From positions 62,001 through 126,000 of the forward strand of contig NZ_QWET01000015.1 of the NCBI RefSeq assembly GCF_003573545.1: a stretch of 64,000 nucleotides of DNA. Direction: 5' to 3'. The notes under the pieces are model-generated. The model ran no database searches and was not told where the DNA came from. It saw only the letters and a program-made list of their open reading frames with translations. Source of the DNA: Mariniphaga sediminis. Its GTDB lineage: Bacteria > Bacteroidota > Bacteroidia > Bacteroidales > Prolixibacteraceae. Both the position numbers and the translations under genes were made by a program. Positions 42,586 to 50,775 of this stretch are shown here, piece by piece (position 1 is the stretch's first letter; each line of letters opens with the position of its first letter).

Positions 42586-43446
42586 ATGGCTATAAAAGAA
42601 CTTGTTGTTAAATGTATACTGATTGTTTTTTCCTTTGCTTTATCATTAAATGGCGCGGCTCAAAAAAGTCATTTTGAAAAAGCCGGTTGGAAACTGGGGG
42701 TCCAAAGTTATACCTTCCATAAATTTACTTTTCAGGAGGCAGTTGATAAGGCACAACAACTGGGATTAAAATACATTGAAGTTTATTATGGCCAGCCGCT
42801 CGGGGAAGGAATGGAAGGGACAATGGATTTCCGGATGGATAAAAATACCCGGAAGCAGGTGCTAAAATATGCCAAATCGAAAAAGGTTAAAATTGTGGCC
42901 AGCGGGGTGGTTATTTGTAAAGACGAACAGGAGTGGGAGCAGCTTTTCCGGTTTGCCGATGCCATGGGGATTGAAATAATTACCTGCGAGCCGGAGTATA
43001 AGCATCTGAAATATGTAGACAGTCTGGCAAATAAATATAAAATTGATGTCGCCATTCATAATCATCCAAAACCCTCTAATTATTGGAATCCCGATATGTT
43101 TCTCGAAGCAGTGGAAGGATTGAGTGCCCGGATTGGAGCCTGTGCCGATGTGGGGCATTGGGAGAGAATGGGCCTCGATGCCGTGGAGTGTTTAAAAAAG
43201 TTGGACGGCCGTGTAAAAGCGCTTCATTTTAAAGATATTAAAGAAAAGGTAGAGGGCGAAGCAGAACAACACGACGTAATATGGGGAACAGGTATTCTGG
43301 ATATAAATGGAATGCTAACCGAGTTGAAACGACAAAATTTCGAGGGGCTGTTTTCCATTGAATACGAACACAACTGGTATAATTCGGTACCGGATATAGA
43401 AAAAAATATAAGTTACTTTACGGATATGACAAATAAGATTTTGTAA
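42586..43446 (+). CDS. secreted sugar phosphate isomerase/epimerase-like TIM-barrel protein
   Basis: This 286-residue protein has a signal peptide (IVFSFALSLNGAAQ) and an AP-endonuclease-2/xylose-isomerase-like TIM barrel. Motifs in order are WKLGVQSYTFHKFTFQEAVD, KYIEVYYGQ, VASGVVI, IAIHNHPKP-like (VAIHNHPKPSNYW), GACADVGHWERMG, VKALHFKDI and SIEYEHNW, with Glu, His and Asp positions of the metal site kept. Despite the name, exported members act on glycans; related Bacteroides proteins act as lyases on 3-keto-glycosides (family knowledge). Next to a Tat-exported Gfo/Idh this is the likely reaction here, but the assignment is inference. Confidence 0.85.
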   Translation: MAIKELVVKCILIVFSFALSLNGAAQKSHFEKAGWKLGVQSYTFHKFTFQEAVDKAQQLGLKYIEVYYGQPLGEGMEGTMDFRMDKNTRKQVLKYAKSKKVKIVASGVVICKDEQEWEQLFRFADAMGIEIITCEPEYKHLKYVDSLANKYKIDVAIHNHPKPSNYWNPDMFLEAVEGLSARIGACADVGHWERMGLDAVECLKKLDGRVKALHFKDIKEKVEGEAEQHDVIWGTGILDINGMLTELKRQNFEGLFSIEYEHNWYNSVPDIEKNISYFTDMTNKIL

Positions 43447-43457
43447 AATTATCAGGG

Positions 43458-45293
43458 ATGAAGTTCGATTGGATAGATTTATCGATCATTGCCCTTTATA
43501 TTGTACTTAGCATTTTTATTGGCTTCTGGATTTCAAAAAAAGCCGGGAAAAGCTTACAAAACTATTTTTTGGGCGGAAACCAATTGAAATGGTATTACCT
43601 GGGGTTATCCAATGGTTCCGGAATGTTTGATGTGTCCGGCGCTGCCTGGACGGTTACTATCTTTTTTGTTTATGGGTTAAAAAGTGTTTGGATTCCCTGG
43701 CTCTGGCCTGTGTGGAATCAGATTTTTGTCATGATTTTTATGGCTGTCTGGCTGCGGCGTTCGAATGTAATGACGGGCGCAGAGTGGATTACCACCCGGT
43801 TTGGGAATGACCGCGGCGGGAAGTTTTCCCACATTATTGTAGTCGTTTTTGCGGTGATTAGCGCCATTGGCTTTATTGCTTACTTTTTTGTGGGGATCGG
43901 GAAATTTGCCGTGATGATTTTTCCCTGGGATCTATCTTTTTCGCTGGGCAGGGTACATATTATTTCTGAATATGCCTATGCGACTATTCTTCTTACCATT
44001 ACCACATTGTATGTTATAAAAGGCGGTATGTATAGTGTGGTGGCCACAGAGGTGATGCAGTTTTTTGTGATGACCATTGCCTGTATTGCAGTAGCCTGGT
44101 TTGCCATGAAACATGTGTCGGCAGAGCAAATAGAAGCTTCGGTTCCCAATGGCTGGTTTGATATTGTTCCGCGTTGGGATGGAGGCCTCGATTGGACTGA
44201 CATCTTTGCTCAGGCAAACGATAAAATTGCTGAAGACGGATATGGCATGTTGGGGGCCATGGTAATGATGATGTTATTCAAAGGAATTTTTTCCAGTCTG
44301 GCCGGACCCGTGCCAAGTTACGATATGCAACGCATATTGTCAACAAAAACACCGCGCGATGCCGCCAAGATGAGCGGACTTACTTCCCTGGTCCTCTATC
44401 CGCCAAGGTACCTGATGATTGCCGGACTGGGTATTTTGGCACTGGTGTCGGTCGGGCCTATGCTGGAGGCGAGTAACGGCACTTTCGATTTCGAAAAAAT
44501 ACTTCCGTTTGTGATAAATAATTTATTGCCTGTGGGGCTGAAGGGAATTATTCTGGCCGGGTTGTTGGCCGCTTTTATGTCCACTTTTTCGGCATTTGTT
44601 AATTCGGCGCCGGCCTATATTGTTAACGATTTATACAAAAAGTATATCAATCCCAATGCTTCCGGAAAACGGTATATTCGTATCAGCTACTTTTCCTCCA
44701 TCGGTATGGTAGTGGTCGGAATCATTTTTGGTTTTTTCTCTGCATCCATTAATTCACTTACCCTTTGGATTACCTCGTCGTTATACGGTGGATATGTCGC
44801 TGCAAATGTGTTAAAATGGGTGTGGTGGCGTTTTAACGGGTATGGATATTTTTGGGGAATGCTGGCCGGACTGGCAGGCTCAACCATTAAGTTTCTGTTT
44901 TTTCCCGCAACGCCTGACATATACCTGTTCCCAATCATCCTTATTATGGCATCGGCCGGCAGTTTTTTGGGATGTCTTTTTACCAAACCTGTTGATGATG
45001 ATACACTGATTGAATTTTATAAAAATGTGCGTCCCTGGGGGTGGTGGAAACCGGTTTACCTCAAAGCAAAGAAAAAATACCCCGGCATAACCAAAAACAA
45101 GGATTTGCCACGGGATGCATTCAATATCGTTATTGGGATTATTTGGCAAACCGTTTTAATAACGGCCCCTGTGTACTTTGTACTTCGGAAGCCTCAGGGG
45201 GTGCTCATTTCACTGGCTGTGTTTATTTTGACATCCATCATATTAAAATTTAACTGGTTAGATAAAATAAAGGATTATGAAACGAGCGTGTAA
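43458..45293 (+). CDS. sodium:solute symporter (SSS family)
   Basis: This 611-residue inner-membrane transporter has about 13-14 hydrophobic segments. Family hallmarks are WISKKAGKSLQNYFLGGNQL (start), LSNGSGMFDVSGAAWTV, TGAEWITTRFG, SLAGPVPSYDMQRILSTKTP and LAGLLAAFMSTFSAFVNSAP. It starts 11 bp after the isomerase-like gene, so the two are co-transcribed. It should import a monosaccharide or sugar acid produced in the periplasm by the upstream enzymes. The exact ligand cannot be read from the sequence. Confidence 0.93.
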   Translation: MKFDWIDLSIIALYIVLSIFIGFWISKKAGKSLQNYFLGGNQLKWYYLGLSNGSGMFDVSGAAWTVTIFFVYGLKSVWIPWLWPVWNQIFVMIFMAVWLRRSNVMTGAEWITTRFGNDRGGKFSHIIVVVFAVISAIGFIAYFFVGIGKFAVMIFPWDLSFSLGRVHIISEYAYATILLTITTLYVIKGGMYSVVATEVMQFFVMTIACIAVAWFAMKHVSAEQIEASVPNGWFDIVPRWDGGLDWTDIFAQANDKIAEDGYGMLGAMVMMMLFKGIFSSLAGPVPSYDMQRILSTKTPRDAAKMSGLTSLVLYPPRYLMIAGLGILALVSVGPMLEASNGTFDFEKILPFVINNLLPVGLKGIILAGLLAAFMSTFSAFVNSAPAYIVNDLYKKYINPNASGKRYIRISYFSSIGMVVVGIIFGFFSASINSLTLWITSSLYGGYVAANVLKWVWWRFNGYGYFWGMLAGLAGSTIKFLFFPATPDIYLFPIILIMASAGSFLGCLFTKPVDDDTLIEFYKNVRPWGWWKPVYLKAKKKYPGITKNKDLPRDAFNIVIGIIWQTVLITAPVYFVLRKPQGVLISLAVFILTSIILKFNWLDKIKDYETSV

Positions 45294-45398
45294 AACATAA
45301 GCCGGACTGGCATACTATACCTTTGAAAATAAACAACTTTAATAGCATGAAAAATAGGAATAAAATATAAGTTTATTACAACACTGAAAGAGAAAAGG

Positions 45399-46334
45399 AT
45401 GAAGATAAAGGGTACTTTTTTAGATGAGATAAGCCATGATATCCCGCATCAGAATTGGGGAAGAGAAGAGTGGAGGAGAGATTTCAGTTATATGAAAAAG
45501 GCAGGTATCGATACAGTTATTCTTATCCGTGCCGGCTATCGGAAATGGCAAACATTCCCTTCTGAAGTTTTGATGCAACAGGAAGGAGCACATCGTCCGC
45601 CGGTAGATCTGGTTCAGATGTTTCTGGAGCTGGCTGAGGAAAACGGAATGGATTTTTACTTCGGATTGTATGATTCGGGTAAATACTGGACTGACGGAAG
45701 ATTTGGGCAGGAGATCGATATTAATAAAAGATTTATCGATGAGGTTTGGAAAAGATATGAGAAAATGCCAGCTTTTAAAGGATGGTATATTCCTCATGAA
45801 ATCAGCCGGGATACAGGCCGGATTATAGATCTTTATGCGGAACTGGCCAGGCATGGAAAAGATATTTCAAATGGATTATCAGTACTCATTTCTCCCTATA
45901 TCGATGGAATCAAAAATGTAACCCAATACAAGACCAATACCACAAAAAGCTGTGGGGTTACCTTGAAACAACATGAGACTGAATGGTGCGAAATTTTTGA
46001 CGGAATAAAAGGGGCCGTTGATATAGTGGCGTTTCAGGACGGACATGTGGATTACCAGGATTTGACAAGCTTCCTTCAAATCAATAAATCCCTGGCCGAC
46101 AAATTTGGCCTTGAATGCTGGACAAATTCGGAGACTTTCGACCGAGACATGCCCATCAAATTTATGCCCATCAAATGGGAAAAGCTTTTATTGAAACTTG
46201 AAATGGCAGCCAAAGCCGGAATTGAACAGGCCATTACCTTTGAGTTTTCGCATTTTATGAGCCCTCAATCGGCCTATTTACAGGCGGGGCATTTATACAA
46301 CCGGTACATGGACTATTTGCAGAACCTGAAATAA
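45399..46334 (+). CDS. cytoplasmic DUF4434 family protein
   Basis: This 311-residue protein has no signal peptide: it begins at once with KIKGTFLDEISHDIPHQNWG, the start of the DUF4434 barrel. Other motifs are AGIDTVILIRAGYRKWQTFP, MDFYFGLYDSGKYW, FKGWYIPHEISRD and VDIVAFQDGHVD. It parallels the Tat-exported DUF4434 at 39590 (GWYYPNETG, AYQDEIG), with Glu kept in WYIPHE and Asp in FQDGH. Having one exported and one cytoplasmic member suggests that the substrate or a similar intermediate is processed on both sides of the inner membrane. The activity is unknown; a glycosidase-like reaction is likely from the fold. Confidence 0.8.
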   Translation: MKIKGTFLDEISHDIPHQNWGREEWRRDFSYMKKAGIDTVILIRAGYRKWQTFPSEVLMQQEGAHRPPVDLVQMFLELAEENGMDFYFGLYDSGKYWTDGRFGQEIDINKRFIDEVWKRYEKMPAFKGWYIPHEISRDTGRIIDLYAELARHGKDISNGLSVLISPYIDGIKNVTQYKTNTTKSCGVTLKQHETEWCEIFDGIKGAVDIVAFQDGHVDYQDLTSFLQINKSLADKFGLECWTNSETFDRDMPIKFMPIKWEKLLLKLEMAAKAGIEQAITFEFSHFMSPQSAYLQAGHLYNRYMDYLQNLK

Positions 46335-46357
46335 AAAGTTAACTCAATCAGTAAAAT

Positions 46358-48070
46358 ATGAAACGAAGAAATTTTATAACTCTTGTATCTGCCGGAAGCG
46401 GAGGGTTACTGTTAACCGCACCGGTAAAGAGTTCCGCTTTAGCAAATGCAAATAAAAAGAATAAAGTTAGTCCCGGCGGGCTATCTGCCGATGTTATTAT
46501 AGCAGGCGGAGGAATGGGGGGATGTGCAACTGCCCTGGCTGCATGCCGCAATGGCCTGAGCGTTATAATGACGGAAGAAACCGACTGGATTGGAGGGCAA
46601 CTATCGCAGCAAGGTGTTCCGCCGGATGAGCATTCCTGGATTGAAACACATGGTGCACCTTCTTCATATCGGGATTTCAGAAACCGGGTGCGGGCCTACT
46701 ATAAACGCAATTATCCTTTGACAGAGGGAGCCCGCAACCGCGAAAATCTCAATCCCGGCGATGGTTCTGTCTCCCGGCTATGTCACGAACCCAAAGTGGC
46801 AGTGGCTGTGTTGCTGGAAATGTTGCATCCTTACATGAGTTCCGGTAAATTGGTACTGCTGACGGAACATAAAATATATAGAGCAGATGTTACCGGCGAC
46901 ATGGTAAAATTTGTGGAGGCAACAAACCTGAAAAATAATCAGAAAGTGGTGCTGGAAGCTCCTTACTTTGTCGATGCGACGGAGTGTGGCGATCTTCTTC
47001 CGCTTACCAATACGGAATATGTTACCGGTACCGAATCAAAAAAGCAGACCGGCGAACTGCATGCCCCGGAAAAAGGAAACCCCAAAAATAACCAGGCATT
47101 CACCTTGTGTTTTGCCATGGATTATCAGCCCGGGGTAAACAATATTATCGACCGCCCGGAGGATTACAGCTTCTGGAGTAATTACGTCCCAGAAATGACA
47201 CCGCCCTGGGCAGGGAAACTGTTGGATTTGAACTATTCAAATCCCAGGACTTTGGAGCCCAAAGAACTTGGGTTTCACCCGGAAGGAGTACGGACAGGGA
47301 GTGTGTTGAACCTTTGGAATTACCGGCGGATAATCAATAAAAATAATTTTGCCCCCGGAATATATGACGGCGATATAACCATTGTAAACTGGCCGCAGAA
47401 TGACTATTTTTTAGGGGACATCATTGATGTAAGCGAAAAAGAGTTTAAGAAACACATCGAAGCTTCCCGTCAGTTAAGTTTATCCCTGTTTTACTGGTTG
47501 CAGACCGAAGCGCCGCGGCCTGACGGAGGTCTTGGCTGGCCGGGGTTACGCCTGCGGGGCGATGTAATGGGAACCAATGACGGAATGGCCAAGTATCCTT
47601 ACATCAGGGAATCCCGAAGGATTAAGGCAGAGTTTACCATTCTGGAAGAACATGTGGGAGCGGAAAACCGGAAACTGGTGGCCGGAGAAGAGGCCGGGAA
47701 AAAAGCTGCCGGTTTTTATGACAGTGTGGGAACAGGGTATTATCATATCGACCTTCATCCCAGCAGCCAGGGCGACAATTACATCGACTTTGGCTCTCTG
47801 CCGTTTCAAATTCCGTTAGGCGCTTTGCTGCCACAACGTATGAATAACCTGCTGCCGGCCAATAAAAATATTGGCACCACGCATATTACCAACGGATGTT
47901 ACCGGCTGCACCCGGTCGAATGGAGCATTGGCGAAGCTGTTGGTTCATTGATTGCCTTTGCCCGGAAGAAAAAAACGCTCCCCAGGGCCGTGCGGGAAAA
48001 CAGAAACTTGCTGGAAGAATTTCAGGGGTGGATTCGTAGCCAGGGATTAGAAACTCACTGGCCCGGATAA
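46358..48070 (+). CDS. Tat-exported FAD-dependent oxidoreductase (PF12831)
   Basis: This 570-residue flavoprotein has a Tat signal KRRNFITLVSAGSGGLLL. The dinucleotide-binding motif is ADVIIAGGGMGGCATALAAC (about 45-64), followed by TEETDWIGGQLSQQGVPPDE, the usual PF12831 start. Other matches are FVDATECGDLLPLT, RESRRIKAEFTILEEHVG and the C-terminal NIGTTHITNGCYRLHPVEWS. The protein would be exported folded with FAD. It sits between DUF4434 and an MFS sugar porter; a second PF12831 gene lies at 50776. These enzymes are frequent in PULs of environmental Bacteroidota, but their substrates are largely unknown; oxidation of a sugar is the simplest proposal. Confidence 0.9.
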   Translation: MKRRNFITLVSAGSGGLLLTAPVKSSALANANKKNKVSPGGLSADVIIAGGGMGGCATALAACRNGLSVIMTEETDWIGGQLSQQGVPPDEHSWIETHGAPSSYRDFRNRVRAYYKRNYPLTEGARNRENLNPGDGSVSRLCHEPKVAVAVLLEMLHPYMSSGKLVLLTEHKIYRADVTGDMVKFVEATNLKNNQKVVLEAPYFVDATECGDLLPLTNTEYVTGTESKKQTGELHAPEKGNPKNNQAFTLCFAMDYQPGVNNIIDRPEDYSFWSNYVPEMTPPWAGKLLDLNYSNPRTLEPKELGFHPEGVRTGSVLNLWNYRRIINKNNFAPGIYDGDITIVNWPQNDYFLGDIIDVSEKEFKKHIEASRQLSLSLFYWLQTEAPRPDGGLGWPGLRLRGDVMGTNDGMAKYPYIRESRRIKAEFTILEEHVGAENRKLVAGEEAGKKAAGFYDSVGTGYYHIDLHPSSQGDNYIDFGSLPFQIPLGALLPQRMNNLLPANKNIGTTHITNGCYRLHPVEWSIGEAVGSLIAFARKKKTLPRAVRENRNLLEEFQGWIRSQGLETHWPG

Positions 48071-48132
48071 TACCTGGAAAGAAAAAGGTACGGTTAACGA
48101 AAACGAAATAGGTTAATTAAATATAAAAACAG

Positions 48133-49563
48133 ATGAACATTGACAACAAATTTGTCCATATGAGGTATGTCGCCTTTATCTCATTTGTTGCGGCATTGGG
48201 CGGATTATTATTTGGGTATGACACGGCGGTTATCTCGGGTACGGTGTCTCAGGTTACGGAACAATTCGGCTTAAGTACCATGCAAAGTGGCTGGTATGTG
48301 GGGTGTGCTTTAATTGGATCAATCGTTGGGGTTGTGCTCGCCGGAAGGCTGAGCGATCACCTGGGCCGGAAAAGCACCATGATTCTCTCTGCTCTTCTTT
48401 TTACTTCCTCAGCTGTGGGGTGCGCCCTTTCAAACAGTTTTAACCAGTTGGTTCTTTGGCGCATTGTGGGAGGCGCAGGAATCGGAATTGTTTCGGTAGT
48501 GTGCCCGCTGTACATTTCCGAAGTATCGCCGGCTTCGCACCGGGGGCGGTTGGTTTCGTTATACCAGCTTGCCATAACGGTAGGCTTTTTAGGGGCATAC
48601 CTGGTCAACTATTTGTTGCTCAATCTTTCTGCCGGTTTTTCATCGTCGAGCGCAATCTTGCAAAAAGTTTTTGGACTGGAACCGTGGCGCGGGATGCTGG
48701 GAGCTGAAACATTGCCTGCCGCGCTGTTTTTTATGGTAACTTTTTTAATTCCTGAAAGTCCGCGCTGGTTGCTGGTAAAAGGAAGGGAGAACCAGGCCTC
48801 TTTAATTTTTGCGAAAATTTTTGTGAAAAAAGAAGACATCGCACGCCTGGTGCTGGAAACAAAAAAGATGCTGCAACTACAATCAGAAGCTAAATCAGAC
48901 TGGAAAGTGCTCATGCAACCGGGATTCCGTAAAGCGGTAATTATCGGTTCTGCCATAGCCATATTGGGCCAGTTTATGGGGGTGAATGCCGTGCTTTACT
49001 ACGGGCCTTCCATTTTTGAAAGCAGCGGCCTGTCCAGTGGAGATTCCCTGTTTTATCAATCGCTTATTGGTACGGTAAACATGGTGACAACCGTGCTGGC
49101 GTTGCTTGTTATCGATAAAGTGGGGCGTAAAAAACTGGTTTACTTTGGAGTTTCAGGAATGGTTCTTTCGCTGGTTTTTATTGGCTTCTACTTTTTGTTT
49201 TCCGGTATGTTGGGGCTGTCTGGTGTTTTCCTGCTGGTTTGTTTCCTTGCGTATATCTTTTTCACTGCGGGCTCCATCAGTGCTGTAATTTTTGTTTTTC
49301 TTTCAGAAATGTATCCTACGCGTATCCGGGGATTTGCCATGTCAATCGCGACCCTTTCTTTGTGGATTGGAACGTATCTAATCGGTCAGCTTACCCCGTG
49401 GATGCTGGAAAATCTGACACCGGCAGGTACCTTTTTCCTTTTTGCAGCAATGTGTTTCCCCTACATGTTCATCGTTTGGCGGTTAATGCCGGAAACAACC
49501 GGAAAATCGCTTGAAGAGATTGAACTGTTTTGGCTCAGGGATGAAAATAAAAAGCATAAATAA
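48133..49563 (+). CDS. MFS sugar porter (sugar:H+ symporter family)
   Basis: This 476-residue inner-membrane transporter has 12 predicted membrane helices. Sugar-porter signatures are LFGYDTAVISGTV (helix 1), GRLSDHLGRKSTMI (loop 2-3), VCPLYISEVSPASHRGRLVS, PESPRWLLVKGR (PESPR motif), DKVGRKKLV and PETTGKSLEEIE near the C-terminus. It resembles the XylE/GLUT group. Together with the SSS symporter at 43458 the locus encodes two different monomer importers, which suggests that at least two products reach the cytoplasm. It starts 62 bp after the FAD gene and 11 bp before the AGE gene. Confidence 0.94.
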   Translation: MNIDNKFVHMRYVAFISFVAALGGLLFGYDTAVISGTVSQVTEQFGLSTMQSGWYVGCALIGSIVGVVLAGRLSDHLGRKSTMILSALLFTSSAVGCALSNSFNQLVLWRIVGGAGIGIVSVVCPLYISEVSPASHRGRLVSLYQLAITVGFLGAYLVNYLLLNLSAGFSSSSAILQKVFGLEPWRGMLGAETLPAALFFMVTFLIPESPRWLLVKGRENQASLIFAKIFVKKEDIARLVLETKKMLQLQSEAKSDWKVLMQPGFRKAVIIGSAIAILGQFMGVNAVLYYGPSIFESSGLSSGDSLFYQSLIGTVNMVTTVLALLVIDKVGRKKLVYFGVSGMVLSLVFIGFYFLFSGMLGLSGVFLLVCFLAYIFFTAGSISAVIFVFLSEMYPTRIRGFAMSIATLSLWIGTYLIGQLTPWMLENLTPAGTFFLFAAMCFPYMFIVWRLMPETTGKSLEEIELFWLRDENKKHK

Positions 49564-49574
49564 GAATATATATT

Positions 49575-50744
49575 ATGGATTTCAAGGCATTAGAACAAAA
49601 ATATAAAAGCGAGTTGTTTGATCGTGTGCTCCCTTTTTGGCTGGATAAATCGCAAGACAAAGAGTTTGGGGGGTATTTTACCTGCCTCGACCGCGAAGGG
49701 AATGTATTTGATACCGATAAATTTATCTGGCTTCAGGCACGGGAAGTCTGGCTTTTTTCAATGTTGTATAATAAGGTGGAAAAAAATCCGGAGTGGCTCC
49801 GTTGTGCCGTTCAGGGCGGGGAATTTCTTAAAAAGTTTGGTCACGATGGCAATCACAACTGGTTTTTTAGTCTGACCCGTGAAGGGAACCCGTTGGTGCA
49901 GCCCTACAACATTTTTTCATACACGTTTGCCGCAATGGCTTTTGCACAACTGGGCCTGGCCACAGGTAATTCCGAGTACAGGGATATTGCCCGCAAAACC
50001 TTCGACCGGATTGTGGAGCGTCAGGATAACCCCAAAGGGAAATACAACAAGGCTTTTCCGGGGACACGGAACCTTAAAAATTTTGCGTTGCCTATGATAA
50101 TGTGCAACCTTGCTCTCGAAATGGAACATATTCTGGGAGAAGAGGAGGTAAAAAAAACAGCCCGGTCGGTTATGAACGAAGTGCTCAACGTGTTTTACCG
50201 TCCCGAGCTTGGGCTGGTTGTTGAAAATGTAAACACAGATAACTCGTTTTCCGATACGTTTGACGGACGTCTGCTCAACCCCGGCCATGCCATCGAGGCC
50301 ATGTGGTTTATCATGGATTTAGGGGTCCGGTTCAATAATAACGAGGTGGTTGAGAAAGCCGAAAAGATAATGCACCAGACATTGGAGCATGGCTGGGATA
50401 AAAAATACGGAGGCATCTTTTACTTTATGGACGCCGGCGGACATCCGACCCAGCAACTTGAGTGGGACCAGAAACTGTGGTGGGTACATATTGAAACCCT
50501 CATTTCCTTGCTGAAAAGTTATCATCTTACCGGGTCATCAAAATCGCTGGAGTGGTTTGAAAAAGTACATGATTACACCTGGTCGCACTTTGCTGATGAG
50601 CAGTACCCCGAATGGTTTGGTTACCTCGACAGGCAGGGCAAAGTATTGCTGAACCTGAAAGGGGGAAAATGGAAAGGATGCTTTCACGTTCCGCGCGGAT
50701 TGTACCAATGCTGGCAAACCCTCGGGAGATTAGCCGAAAAATAA
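49575..50744 (+). CDS. N-acylglucosamine 2-epimerase (AGE) family protein
   Basis: This 389-residue cytoplasmic enzyme has the (alpha/alpha)6 AGE barrel. The start DRVLPFWLDKSQDKEFGGYF is typical, followed by LQAREVWLFSMLY, LLNPGHAIEAMWFIMDLG, KLWWVHIETLISLL and GGKWKGCFHVPRGLYQ. The conserved Arg, His and Glu of the AGE active site appear to be present in these motifs. Family members interconvert GlcNAc/ManNAc, glucose/mannose or cellobiose at C2. Absence of a signal places the step after import by the SSS or MFS porter. It starts 11 bp after the MFS stop codon, so the two are linked. Together with the ROK regulator it hints at a hexosamine or hexose intermediate. Confidence 0.9.
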   Translation: MDFKALEQKYKSELFDRVLPFWLDKSQDKEFGGYFTCLDREGNVFDTDKFIWLQAREVWLFSMLYNKVEKNPEWLRCAVQGGEFLKKFGHDGNHNWFFSLTREGNPLVQPYNIFSYTFAAMAFAQLGLATGNSEYRDIARKTFDRIVERQDNPKGKYNKAFPGTRNLKNFALPMIMCNLALEMEHILGEEEVKKTARSVMNEVLNVFYRPELGLVVENVNTDNSFSDTFDGRLLNPGHAIEAMWFIMDLGVRFNNNEVVEKAEKIMHQTLEHGWDKKYGGIFYFMDAGGHPTQQLEWDQKLWWVHIETLISLLKSYHLTGSSKSLEWFEKVHDYTWSHFADEQYPEWFGYLDRQGKVLLNLKGGKWKGCFHVPRGLYQCWQTLGRLAEK

Positions 50745-50775
50745 TTCTGAATTTTTAGCCGGATATTTTTTTAGC

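Noticed and set aside
42586-43446. Cytoplasmic xylose isomerase or hydroxypyruvate isomerase
   Set aside because: The protein has a signal peptide and lies beside a Tat-exported oxidoreductase, so a cytoplasmic role in central metabolism is unlikely.
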